Source of the DNA: Dyadobacter pollutisoli
GTDB lineage: Bacteria; Bacteroidota; Bacteroidia; Cytophagales; Spirosomataceae
DNA: 25,000 bases
NCBI RefSeq assembly: GCF_026625565.1
Contig: NZ_CP112998.1
Span: forward strand, 6,085,001-6,110,000
Reading direction: 5' to 3'
In this document: positions 9,159 through 17,212 of the stretch, in pieces
How positions within the stretch are numbered: the first letter of the stretch is position 1
Layout of the letters: every line of letters starts with the position of its first letter
Position numbers and translations under genes: made by a program
Notes under the pieces: model-generated
The model's database searches: none
What the model was told of the DNA's origin: nothing
The model's input: the letters and a program-made list of their open reading frames with translations, nothing else

Positions 9159-9548
9159 ATGAATTTAAAGCTTCTTTTGTTTGCCGGCATGCTCCTTTTT
9201 GGATCAATGGCATCTGTTTCAGCTCAAAACACAACCTCAAAAAAAATGTTACGTCACGTAGTCCTCTTTAAATTTAAAGATTCAGCAACTCCGGCACAGG
9301 TTAAAGAAGTTGAGGACGCCTTCAGGAAGGTTCCTACCAAAATTAAAGAAGTGAAAGGATTTGAATGGGGTACCAATAATAGCCCTGAGGGATTGGCGCA
9401 AGGCTTCACTCACGCATTCCTTGTTACTTTCGATAGCGAAGCTGCACGCGAGATATACCTGCCTCATCCCGACCACAAAGCATTTGTAAAAGTTCTGGAA
9501 CCACATCTGGACAAAGTATTGGTGATTGATTACTGGACAAAGGAATGA
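9159..9548 (+). CDS. Exported Dabb-domain (stress-responsive A/B barrel) protein
   Basis: A 129-residue protein with a signal peptide (MNLKLLLFAGMLLFG, likely cleavage after SVSA near residue 22), then a Dabb-type dimeric alpha/beta-barrel domain (about residues 30-128). The domain shows MLRHVVLFKFKDS, VKGFEWGTNNSPEG, FTHAFLVTFDS and YLPHPDHKAFV. ATG 9159 is chosen because it gives the signal peptide and avoids overlap with the preceding gene; a longer reading frame opens at 9069. Its stop overlaps the trpA start by 4 bases (ATGA, 9545-9548), indicating translational coupling. An exported protein coupled to a cytoplasmic Trp enzyme is odd. Dabb proteins range from stress proteins to enzymes such as olivetolic acid cyclase, so no reaction is assigned. 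Confidence 0.88.
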   Translation: MNLKLLLFAGMLLFGSMASVSAQNTTSKKMLRHVVLFKFKDSATPAQVKEVEDAFRKVPTKIKEVKGFEWGTNNSPEGLAQGFTHAFLVTFDSEAAREIYLPHPDHKAFVKVLEPHLDKVLVIDYWTKE

Positions 9549-10354
9549 ACCGGATTGTAAGTCTTTTTGATAATTATAAGGCCCATGGTGAAAGTACCGG
9601 ACTGCTTAATGTGTATTTCACAGCAGGTTTTCCGGAACTGAGCGACACCATGCGCGTTCTTCGTGCCTTGCAAGATGGCGGCGCAGACCTCGTTGAGATC
9701 GGTATGCCGTATTCTGATCCTGTTGCTGACGGTGAAACTATTCAGAAAAGTAATGATCAGGCACTGGAAAACGGGATGTCTGTGAAGATACTTTTTGAAC
9801 AGCTGAAAGATATGCGGGAAACCATTTCTGTTCCGGTATTGCTTATGGGCTACATTAATCCTGTTTTGCAATATGGAATCGAGAACTTTTGCCGCAAATG
9901 TGCTGAAACAGGTGTGGACGGATTGATTCTGCCGGATATGCCCATGGATGTTTATCTCAATGAATACAAATCCATATTCGATACTTACGGATTACTGAAC
10001 ATTTTCCTGGTCACACCACAAACATCAGAAGCGCGTATACGCCAGATTGACGAGGTAAGTGAGGGTTTTATATATACCGTCTCCTCTGCGAGCGTCACAG
10101 GCTCTAAAAGTGGCGTTAGCACGGACATGGAATCCTATTTCGAACGTTTGGATGCAATGAACTTGAAAAATGAGCGATTGATCGGCTTTGGGATCAAGGA
10201 CCATGCAACCTTCAAAAAGGCATCCGGTCATGCGGCTGGCGCCATTATCGGAAGTGCTTTTATCAGGGTTTTGCAGGAAACTATTAATTTGGAACAAGAT
10301 ATCAAGTCCTTTGTAAGAGAGGTTAAAAATTACCCTGAAACTATCGAAGCTTAA
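9545..10354 (+). CDS. trpA: Tryptophan synthase alpha chain
   Basis: Cleaves indole-3-glycerol phosphate to indole and glyceraldehyde-3-phosphate and channels indole to TrpB. The 269-residue barrel carries catalytic Glu51 and Asp62 in LVEIGMPYSDPVADG, plus GLLNVYFTAGFP at the start. GVDGLILPDMP and the phosphate-site segments SSASVTGSKSG and GFGIKDHATF follow. It is the last gene of the operon; a terminator follows 34 bases after the stop. The start is coupled to the Dabb gene. Confidence 0.97.
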   Translation: MNRIVSLFDNYKAHGESTGLLNVYFTAGFPELSDTMRVLRALQDGGADLVEIGMPYSDPVADGETIQKSNDQALENGMSVKILFEQLKDMRETISVPVLLMGYINPVLQYGIENFCRKCAETGVDGLILPDMPMDVYLNEYKSIFDTYGLLNIFLVTPQTSEARIRQIDEVSEGFIYTVSSASVTGSKSGVSTDMESYFERLDAMNLKNERLIGFGIKDHATFKKASGHAAGAIIGSAFIRVLQETINLEQDIKSFVREVKNYPETIEA

Positions 10355-10388
10355 TAGAAAAAGAATTTCCCTCTGGCATCAATTTTAT

Positions 10389-10420
10389 ACAAACAACTCC
10401 TTCCCGGGTTGTTTGTTTTT
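10389..10420 (+). terminator. Intrinsic terminator at the end of the trp operon
   Basis: Perfect 9-bp stem ACAAACAAC (10389-10397) with GTTGTTTGT (10408-10416), 10-base spacer, followed by a T run (10416-10420). It lies only 10 bases before the next start codon at 10431, leaving no room for a promoter after it. Confidence 0.82.
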
Positions 10421-10430
10421 CTTTATAAAT

Positions 10431-11177
10431 ATGATGCTTATGCTATCCCGAGCTTTATTACTGATACTGCTTTTCACCAGCACCAGGCCGGTCTTGGCCC
10501 AGCTACGTCTTGATATCGAAGGTGGCTTAGTATTCGGCACGAATTATAACAAAGTCCGCATTCCGAATAAGGGAGGAACATTAGTGAACCTCGCTAAACA
10601 ACTGGAAATCAACCCAAAAGCCTTTTACCGGATCCGAGGAGGCTATACTTTCGGCAAGCGGCATAACATTTCTGCCTTATATGCCCCGCTTACAGTTCGA
10701 TATAACGGATCGTTCCGTGAAGATGTAAATTTCAACGGCATTTTATTTACGACGAGCCAACATACCACCGTCTTCTACAAATTCAATTCCTACCGGCTAA
10801 CCTACCGTTACGACTTCATATCCAACGCAAGGTGGACGCTCGGTGCAGGGATTACGGGCAAGATTAGAGACGCTGATGTGAGGTTTAAAAATGAATCGAA
10901 TGATACTCATTTCGATAACGTCGGGTTTGTTCCGCTGATCAATTTTTACGCTTCTTACAAGCCTTCCTATCGATGGAATGTGATACTGGAAGGCGATGCA
11001 TTGGCGGCTAAGGCGGGTAGGGCAGAGGACATCTTCGCTGGCGTTGCTTATCAGGTCAATCCGAAGTTAGGAATCAAGTTAGGCTACCGCGTTGTAGAAG
11101 GTGGAGCTGACACAGACGAGATATACAATTTCAACTGGATCAACTATGCTTCGGCCGGTGTATTGCTTTCCCTCTAA
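10431..11177 (+). CDS. Putative outer-membrane beta-barrel protein
   Basis: A 248-residue protein with a signal peptide (MMLMLSRALLLILLF, cleavage likely after PVLA near residue 23). The mature part alternates polar and hydrophobic residues and is rich in aromatics in a beta-strand pattern (FYRIRGGYTFG, YRLTYRYDF, PLINFYASYKPSYRW, LGIKLGYRV). It ends in a hydrophobic strand NWINYASAGVLLSL, as outer-membrane barrels do. I cannot name the family. ATG 10431 (or 10434) is preferred; an upstream TTG lies inside the terminator hairpin and is rejected. Because the terminator of the trp operon sits directly upstream, expression must come from read-through or from a promoter inside the end of trpA. 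Confidence 0.8.
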   Translation: MMLMLSRALLLILLFTSTRPVLAQLRLDIEGGLVFGTNYNKVRIPNKGGTLVNLAKQLEINPKAFYRIRGGYTFGKRHNISALYAPLTVRYNGSFREDVNFNGILFTTSQHTTVFYKFNSYRLTYRYDFISNARWTLGAGITGKIRDADVRFKNESNDTHFDNVGFVPLINFYASYKPSYRWNVILEGDALAAKAGRAEDIFAGVAYQVNPKLGIKLGYRVVEGGADTDEIYNFNWINYASAGVLLSL

Positions 11178-11306
11178 ATCTGAGTAGTAAAATGTTGATT
11201 CTGACAAAAGCATTTAGCGACATAGCGAGTATAATTTCACTATTTTTCATTATATTTCTTCGTTTTAAGCGTATGTGAGCAATTGGTAATTTTTAATTCC
11301 CGCATA

Positions 11307-11330
11307 CGTTATAATCGCACAGTTATAACG
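11307..11330. repeat. Inverted repeat before the DUF4175-like gene
   Basis: CGTTATAA (11307-11314) and TTATAACG (11323-11330) form a perfect 8-bp inverted repeat with an 8-base spacer, ending 9 bases before ATG 11340. It could be a protein-binding site or a hairpin near the translation start; no consensus was recognised. Several imperfect -7 elements (for example TATATTTC) lie upstream in 11230-11265. Confidence 0.5.
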
Positions 11331-11339
11331 AGGACACCT

Positions 11340-14300
11340 ATGACCCCTTTCACTCCGGCAATGGAAGGCCTGTTGCTGCGCATACAGGAGTACCGTCAAA
11401 AATATTATCAGAACCAGTTGCTCAAAGGCATTATCTTTTCTGTGGCTCTGTTGCTGACAGTCTTTTTGTTTTTCAATACCATTGAATATTTCGGCCGTTT
11501 CAGTTCAGTAGTGAGAGGAATGCTCTTCTTTGGCTTCCTGGCGGTTTTGGTGTTCACATTTTTCCAATGGGTTATACAGCCTGTCATTCATCTGTACGGG
11601 CTCAAAAAACCACTTTCTGACGAGGACGCCGCCTTGCAGATCGGGTCTTATTTTCCGGAAATAGGAGATAAGCTCGTCAATACATTACAGCTCAGAAATT
11701 TATCAGGTACCCAATCCGATTTGATAGAAGCCAGTATCCGGCAGAAATCAGGACAATTGCTGATTGTCCGGTTCTCCGACGCGATCCGTTTCAATGAAAA
11801 CCGAAAACGCATTAAATATGCCATTTATCCGCTCGCAGCCATTGCAGCCATACTGCTTTTCAATCCATCATTTTTCTCATCCAGCTCCGACCGCATCATT
11901 CATTTTCAGAAAAACTATACATACGCGCCATTCTCTTTTGTATTGGAAAATAAGAGTTTGAAAGCATTCCGGAATGAAGACTTTACATTAAAACTGTCGC
12001 TGAAAGGCGAAGCATTGCCCACAGCAGTCTACTTGGTACAGAATGGTTCACGGTTTAAGCTAACACACGAAGGATCGCGAAACTTCTCCTATACATTCAA
12101 GAATTTACAGCGCAATGTTGCATTCTCATTCGATGCAGCTGGCTATGCGTCTGACGAATACAGGATTACAGTTAATGAAAGACCTTCATTGCTGTCATTC
12201 GACGTAAATCTGCATTACCCGTCCTATCTCAATAAACCGTCAGAAGGACTCAGTAATGTGGGAAATCTGTCGGTCCCAGAGGGTACTACCGTTGAATGGG
12301 ATTTTAATACTTCGTCCACAAAATCACTATCCATCCGTTTTGAGAATGATTCTGCGCTTTACAAAGCCAAGGAAAGCAATGGGGAACATTTCCAGATTCG
12401 CCGCGCAGTTCGTAAGTCTTCACAATATCAGGTTTCTCTGAAAAATGACGAAACTACCAATGCTGATAAAATCGGTTATTACATCAATGTGATACCTGAC
12501 AAATTTCCAGTGCTTAACCTCGAAAATTTCCAGGACACGACACTTTATAACTACCTGGTCCTGGGCGGCTCGATTAGCGACGACTATGGTTTCTCTCAGC
12601 TGAAAATGTTTTATTCTGTCAAAAGAGCCAAAGATGATAAGCCTTCCCAGCCAAAAGGCATTCCGATTCCCTTTAACAAAACCGTTAATACGCAGAGCTT
12701 TTTCTTCCAATGGTATGTAGATAGCCTCAAACTGGCCCCGGGGGATAAAATTGAATACTATGCCCAGGTATGGGACAATGATGGCGTGAATGGCGCAAAA
12801 AGCGCCCGCTCGCGGTCCATTCAATTCACGGTACCGTCCAAGGACCAGTTGGAAGCGGAAATAAAAAAATCGGAGCAGGAAACGGAGAACCAAATGCAGT
12901 CCGCCATGAAAAAGGCACAAAGCCTGCAAAAGGATCTGGACAATCTGGACAACCGTTTAAAAAGCAACAAAGACCTCGATTTCAAAGAACAGAAACAAAT
13001 AGAGGAGGTACTACGGAAACGGGAGGAGCTGATGAAAGAATTGCAGGCTTTGCAGGAAAAGAATCAGAATGCCAACGAAAAGTCGAAACAGTTTAATCAG
13101 CAAAGTCCGGAGTTACAGAGCAAACTCGATCAGTTGCAAAAGCTGATGAATGAGCTGATGGACAATGACACCGAGAAGCTTTATAAGGAATTGAAAAAGC
13201 TTTTGGAACAAAAACAGAGCGAACGCATGTCCAGCCTGATGGAGAAACTGCGTAACAAAGAGAACAACCTTGAAAAAGAACTGGAACGCACCATGAAGCT
13301 CTTCAAGCAAATGCAGATGGAGCAAAAAATGGAAAACCTGGTGGAGAAGCTCGACGAGCTTGCTGAGAAAGAAGAGAATTTAGCAGACAAAAGCCAGGAA
13401 AACGAAAAGACCAGCAATTCCAACGATAAGAAAGAAAAAAATGACGGTCTAAAAAAAGATCAGGAGGATATCCAGGGCGAATTTAAAAAAGCGCAGGAGA
13501 ATATGAAGGATATCGAAGAGATGGGCGAGGAGCTTGAGCAGCCTATCGATTCACAAAAAGAAGAGCAAAAAAACGCTTCTGAGCAAATGGAGCAGAGCAA
13601 GCAAGAGCTTGACAAGCAACAGAATTCCAAAGCCTCCGAGTCGCAGAAAAAAGCGGCTAAATCGATGAAAAAAATGTCGCAGTCGATGTCAGAACAAATG
13701 GAGGCTGCGGAGATGGAGCAAATGCAGGAAAATCTGGACGCGCTCAGGGACATTCTCGAAAACCTGATCACATTATCATTTGACCAGGAAACATTGATGA
13801 AGGATTTCAGAGGAGTAAGTCTTCAGGATCCCCGTTTCATCAAACTCGGCCAGCAACAGTTGAAATTAAAAGATGACGCCAAAATTGTAGAGGACAGCCT
13901 TTACGCCCTGGCCGGTCGCGTGGTACAGATCCAGTCGTTCATTACCCGTGAGCTGAATGACATGAAGTCGTACATGGACGAAAGTGTAAAAAGCATTAAG
14001 GACAGGCAGATCAATGTCGCTACTTCCAAACAGCAATTCGCGATGACTTCTATGAACAATCTGGCTCTGATGCTTAGTGATGTGTTCAACCAGATGCAGC
14101 AGCAAATGGCGATGGCTATGCCCGGTAGTGGAAAAGGTAAGAAGGGTAAGCAGAAGGGTGAGCAGCCTGGCATGGGCGAAATGCAGGAAAAACTAAACGG
14201 GCAGATCAAAAAGCTCGGGCAGGGTAGTAAAGAGGGACAGGGGAATAATTCGGAACAACTGGCCCGTATGGCTGCGCAACAAGCAGCGATTCGCAAAATG

Positions 14301-14684
14301 ATCCAGGATCTCATGGAATCTCAAAAAGGAACTGAGGTTGGCAAACAAATGGCCAAGGAGCTTCAGGAGATTTCCGAAAAAATGGATGAAACAGAGACGG
14401 ACCTCGTGAACAAGAGGGTTACACCTGAGCTGATCAAGCGCAACCAGGAAATTACGACCAGGCTTCTTGAATCTGAAAAGGCGATGAAAGAGCAGGATGA
14501 GGACGAGCAGCGCAAAGCCCAGAGCGCAAAACAGCTGCCGCGCCAACCGCCTGCAGCATTTGAAAAATACATCCGGGAAAAAGAAAAGCAGACCGAATTA
14601 CTGCGAACTATCCCACCTACATTCTCTCCGTTTTACAAAAGAGAGGTGGACACTTACTTCCGCAAATACCAGGCTAAGAACTGA
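11340..14684 (+). CDS. Large membrane-anchored coiled-coil protein (DUF4175-like)
   Basis: A 1114-residue protein counted from ATG 11340; a TTG 19 codons upstream is less likely. Three hydrophobic segments lie at about residues 30-47, 60-78 and 159-178. A beta-rich region of roughly 300 residues follows. From about residue 500 almost to the end the chain is dominated by Lys, Glu, Gln and Met in long predicted coiled coils, broken near residue 920 by a Gly/Lys-rich linker (PGSGKGKKGKQKG). The architecture and opening match what I know as DUF4175-type proteins of Bacteroidota; their function is unknown. Topology suggests two N-terminal helices, a third helix, then a large soluble domain, probably periplasmic. 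The low-complexity composition means database hits to myosin-like proteins would be misleading. Confidence 0.85.
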   Translation: MTPFTPAMEGLLLRIQEYRQKYYQNQLLKGIIFSVALLLTVFLFFNTIEYFGRFSSVVRGMLFFGFLAVLVFTFFQWVIQPVIHLYGLKKPLSDEDAALQIGSYFPEIGDKLVNTLQLRNLSGTQSDLIEASIRQKSGQLLIVRFSDAIRFNENRKRIKYAIYPLAAIAAILLFNPSFFSSSSDRIIHFQKNYTYAPFSFVLENKSLKAFRNEDFTLKLSLKGEALPTAVYLVQNGSRFKLTHEGSRNFSYTFKNLQRNVAFSFDAAGYASDEYRITVNERPSLLSFDVNLHYPSYLNKPSEGLSNVGNLSVPEGTTVEWDFNTSSTKSLSIRFENDSALYKAKESNGEHFQIRRAVRKSSQYQVSLKNDETTNADKIGYYINVIPDKFPVLNLENFQDTTLYNYLVLGGSISDDYGFSQLKMFYSVKRAKDDKPSQPKGIPIPFNKTVNTQSFFFQWYVDSLKLAPGDKIEYYAQVWDNDGVNGAKSARSRSIQFTVPSKDQLEAEIKKSEQETENQMQSAMKKAQSLQKDLDNLDNRLKSNKDLDFKEQKQIEEVLRKREELMKELQALQEKNQNANEKSKQFNQQSPELQSKLDQLQKLMNELMDNDTEKLYKELKKLLEQKQSERMSSLMEKLRNKENNLEKELERTMKLFKQMQMEQKMENLVEKLDELAEKEENLADKSQENEKTSNSNDKKEKNDGLKKDQEDIQGEFKKAQENMKDIEEMGEELEQPIDSQKEEQKNASEQMEQSKQELDKQQNSKASESQKKAAKSMKKMSQSMSEQMEAAEMEQMQENLDALRDILENLITLSFDQETLMKDFRGVSLQDPRFIKLGQQQLKLKDDAKIVEDSLYALAGRVVQIQSFITRELNDMKSYMDESVKSIKDRQINVATSKQQFAMTSMNNLALMLSDVFNQMQQQMAMAMPGSGKGKKGKQKGEQPGMGEMQEKLNGQIKKLGQGSKEGQGNNSEQLARMAAQQAAIRKMIQDLMESQKGTEVGKQMAKELQEISEKMDETETDLVNKRVTPELIKRNQEITTRLLESEKAMKEQDEDEQRKAQSAKQLPRQPPAAFEKYIREKEKQTELLRTIPPTFSPFYKREVDTYFRKYQAKN

Positions 14685-14791
14685 TCACCCGTTCATTTTG
14701 TTGGCATATTCAGCAAATGGCTTTAACACTTTTTATGAAAGAGTTGTTACTAGCTGTTTGCTGCTGAATGTTATCTTAACAAGATACTTAG

Positions 14792-14799
14792 TATGTTTG
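14792..14799 (+). promoter_or_regulatory. Promoter -7 element TATGTTTG upstream of ybeY
   Basis: TATGTTTG is an exact match to the Bacteroidota TAnnTTTG -7 consensus. It lies 82 bases before the ybeY start in the 197-base gap after the DUF4175-like gene. No well-spaced -33 element is evident. It would drive the ybeY-mnmG-methyltransferase cluster. Confidence 0.6.
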
Positions 14800-14881
14800 T
14801 AAATTATTTACCATCAAACATTTAAATGTAGAGAGGGTTATTATTGGCTAAAATGATAGTCCTCCGGCAGTTCCGACAAGC

Positions 14882-15295
14882 ATGCTTAATTTCTTCTCAG
14901 AAGACGTCGATTTCGACCTACCTCGTCCGCTTAAAACCAAAAAATGGATCAAAAAAACCTCAGAATCAGAGGGTTACGAAATATCTGATCTGAATTATAT
15001 CTTTTGTTCGGACGAATACCTTTTAGAAATCAATAAACAGTACCTGGATCACGACTATTTCACAGACATCATTACGTTTGACAATAGTGAGGAAGACAAT
15101 ATATTGGAAGGTGACATCTACATTAGTGTGGATAGGGTGAGGGAGAATGCCGAGACGTTTCACGCCGATTTTGAGACCGAAATGCGGCGGGTACTGATAC
15201 ACGGATTGCTTCACCTGATGGGTTATGAAGATTCGGATGAAAGTCTGAAAAAAGCGATGAGGGCCAAAGAGGACGAGTACCTTATCCAATTCTAG
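14882..15295 (+). CDS. ybeY: Endoribonuclease YbeY (rRNA maturation factor)
   Basis: YbeY is a metal-dependent RNase involved in 16S rRNA 3'-end maturation and ribosome quality control. The 137-residue protein shows the family segments YLDHDYFTDIITFD (55-67), LEGDIYIS (75-82) and the metal site HGLLHLMGYED. His107 and His111 are present, but the third ligand, His in the common HGxLHxxGxDH form, is here Asp117. I recall other Bacteroidota YbeY proteins also lacking that His, so this probably reflects the lineage and not decay. The gene lies 54 bases before mnmG on the same strand. Confidence 0.92.
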   Translation: MLNFFSEDVDFDLPRPLKTKKWIKKTSESEGYEISDLNYIFCSDEYLLEINKQYLDHDYFTDIITFDNSEEDNILEGDIYISVDRVRENAETFHADFETEMRRVLIHGLLHLMGYEDSDESLKKAMRAKEDEYLIQF

Positions 15296-15299
15296 TTAA

Positions 15300-15315
15300 A
15301 TTTCCACGTGGAACA
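15300..15315. promoter_or_regulatory. parS-like palindrome before mnmG
   Basis: The core TTCCACGTGGAA (15302-15313) is a perfect 12-bp palindrome centred on CACGTG. The 16-base frame matches the general parS form TGTTnCACGTGnAACA at 14 of 16 positions, with a perfect right half. parS sites bind ParB and cluster near oriC, and mnmG (gidA) is commonly an origin-proximal gene. A candidate oriC lies 4.5 kb downstream. Function as parS is inferred. Confidence 0.55.
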
Positions 15316-15329
15316 CTTTAATTAAAGTG
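15314..15329. repeat. 16-bp perfect palindrome between ybeY and mnmG
   Basis: CACTTTAATTAAAGTG is self-complementary over all 16 bases and follows the parS-like palindrome with no gap. It ends 20 bases before the mnmG start. It may be an operator or a weak hairpin; no T run suits it as a terminator. Confidence 0.65.
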
Positions 15330-15349
15330 GTTTAATAAGTAAACAAATT

Positions 15350-17212
15350 ATGTTTCAAGAATACGATGTAATTGTGGTAGGAGCGGGCCACGCGGGATGT
15401 GAAGCAGCCGCGGCTGCAGCGACGATGGGCTCCTCCGTACTGCTGATTACAATGAACATGCATACCATCGCGCAGATGTCGTGCAACCCGGCAATGGGCG
15501 GTGTAGCCAAAGGACAAATCGTTCGCGAGATCGACGCGCTCGGTGGGCAGTCAGGAATAGTGAGCGATAAGACAATGATCCAGTTCCGGATGCTTAATCT
15601 ATCCAAAGGTCCCGCGATGTGGAGCCCGCGTTGCCAAAGCGACCGCGTGTTATTTGCACAGGAATGGAGGAACATTTTAGAGAACAATCCGAACGTAGAT
15701 TTCTGGCAAGACACCGCGAAAGAGATCATCATAGAAAACGGTAAAGCCTGCGGCGTGAAGACTAGTCTCGGCATTGAGATCAGATCAAAATCGGTCGTGC
15801 TTACAAACGGCACATTCCTGAATGGACTCATCCATATCGGCGAGAAGAATTTCGGAGGAGGACGCACCGGTGAAAAATCCGCCACGGGCATTACCGAACA
15901 ATTGGTAACACTTGGCTTCGAAGCAGGCCGGATGAAAACCGGAACACCCCCTCGAGTAGACGGACGTTCACTCGACTATTCCAAAATGGAGGAGCAGCCA
16001 GGTGACGAAAAGCCGGCAAAGTTTTCCTACACAGATACCAAGCCGCTGGCCAAACAAAGGAGCTGCTGGATTACTTACACCAATTCCGAAGTACACGAAA
16101 TACTCCGCACCGGTTTTGAAAAATCCCCAATGTTCTCAGGCAGGATCAAAGGAATTGGGCCCCGGTACTGTCCTTCTGTTGAAGACAAAATCAATCGCTT
16201 TGCAGATAAGGACCGTCACCAGATCTTCGTAGAACCGGAAGGGTGGGATACCGTTGAGGTTTACGTCAATGGATTCTCTACCTCGCTTCCCGAGGATGTA
16301 CAGTACGCAGCTTTGAGGAAAATCCCAGGCTTCGAAAACGCAAAAATGTTTCGTCCCGGCTACGCGATTGAATACGACTATTTCCCACCGACGCAGCTTA
16401 AATCTACCCTGGAAACACACTTGATTAAGAACCTGTTTTTTGCAGGTCAGATCAATGGTACTACCGGATATGAGGAAGCCGCCTGTCAGGGTTTGATGGC
16501 TGGTATCAATGCGCACAGAAATGTGAACGAGTTATCTCCCTTCGTACTCAAAAGATCAGAGGCATATATTGGAGTACTGATCGACGACCTGATCAATAAA
16601 GGCACGGAAGAACCTTACCGTATGTTCACTTCCCGCGCCGAATACCGGACGCTTCTTCGGCAGGATAATGCAGATATAAGGCTTACACAAAAAGGCCACG
16701 AGATTGGTTTGGCCAATGAAGAACGTCTGCTAACAGTATTGAAAAAAAAGCAGGAGGTTAACGATATCATTACTACGTTCGCTGCGACGAAAATTACTCC
16801 GGAGGAAATCAACCCGCTGCTGGAAAGTATCGGAACTGCATTAGTCCGCGAAAAACTTCCGCTCGCACAGTTGCTGAAACGACCTCAGATATCCATTGCG
16901 CAATTGTCAGGCGCAAGTGAAACAGTAGCCTCCTTGCTTGAAAATTTCAGCCCGGATTCTATTATGCAGGCCGAGATTAATCTCAAATACGACAGCTACA
17001 TTGAGAAAGAAATGCTGCTCGTTGAGAAGATGAACAAGCTCGAAAACCTGGGCATCATTGAAAATTTCAACTACGATGTGGTCACATCATTATCATACGA
17101 AGGCCGTGAAAAATTGAAACGAACACGCCCTTCCACCATCGGACAAGCTTCCCGTATCAGCGGTGTAAGCCCTTCCGACATCTCAGTATTAATGCTCTTT
17201 ATAGGACGATAA
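15350..17212 (+). CDS. mnmG: tRNA uridine-5-carboxymethylaminomethyl modification enzyme (GidA)
   Basis: FAD enzyme that, with MnmE, installs the carboxymethylaminomethyl group at the wobble uridine (U34) of certain tRNAs. The 620-residue length is normal for the long form. The FAD-binding motif GAGHAGCEAA is at residues 11-20. CNPAMGGVAKGQIVREIDALGG, NGTFLNGLIHIGEKNFGGGR, RMKTGTPPRVDGRS and TTGYEEAACQGLMAGINA are classical GidA segments. The C-terminal RPSTIGQASRISGVSPSDIS matches the tRNA-binding helical end. Its TAA stop shares one base with the ATG of the following methyltransferase gene, indicating coupling. The location near a candidate oriC is common for gidA. Confidence 0.98.
   Translation: MFQEYDVIVVGAGHAGCEAAAAAATMGSSVLLITMNMHTIAQMSCNPAMGGVAKGQIVREIDALGGQSGIVSDKTMIQFRMLNLSKGPAMWSPRCQSDRVLFAQEWRNILENNPNVDFWQDTAKEIIIENGKACGVKTSLGIEIRSKSVVLTNGTFLNGLIHIGEKNFGGGRTGEKSATGITEQLVTLGFEAGRMKTGTPPRVDGRSLDYSKMEEQPGDEKPAKFSYTDTKPLAKQRSCWITYTNSEVHEILRTGFEKSPMFSGRIKGIGPRYCPSVEDKINRFADKDRHQIFVEPEGWDTVEVYVNGFSTSLPEDVQYAALRKIPGFENAKMFRPGYAIEYDYFPPTQLKSTLETHLIKNLFFAGQINGTTGYEEAACQGLMAGINAHRNVNELSPFVLKRSEAYIGVLIDDLINKGTEEPYRMFTSRAEYRTLLRQDNADIRLTQKGHEIGLANEERLLTVLKKKQEVNDIITTFAATKITPEEINPLLESIGTALVREKLPLAQLLKRPQISIAQLSGASETVASLLENFSPDSIMQAEINLKYDSYIEKEMLLVEKMNKLENLGIIENFNYDVVTSLSYEGREKLKRTRPSTIGQASRISGVSPSDISVLMLFIGR

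Noticed and set aside
10413..10430. TTG start for the outer-membrane protein
   Set aside because: It lies within the 3' arm of the trp terminator hairpin; ATG 10431 is a better start.
13113..14572. Long - strand frames opposite the coiled-coil region of the DUF4175-like gene
   Set aside because: They are Phe/Leu/Ser-rich mirror frames produced by the Lys/Glu/Gln-rich codons on the + strand.
14685..14881. Imperfect hairpin TTTGTTG/CAGCAAA as a terminator after the DUF4175-like gene
   Set aside because: The stem is short with a wobble pair and no T run directly follows, so it is too weak to list.
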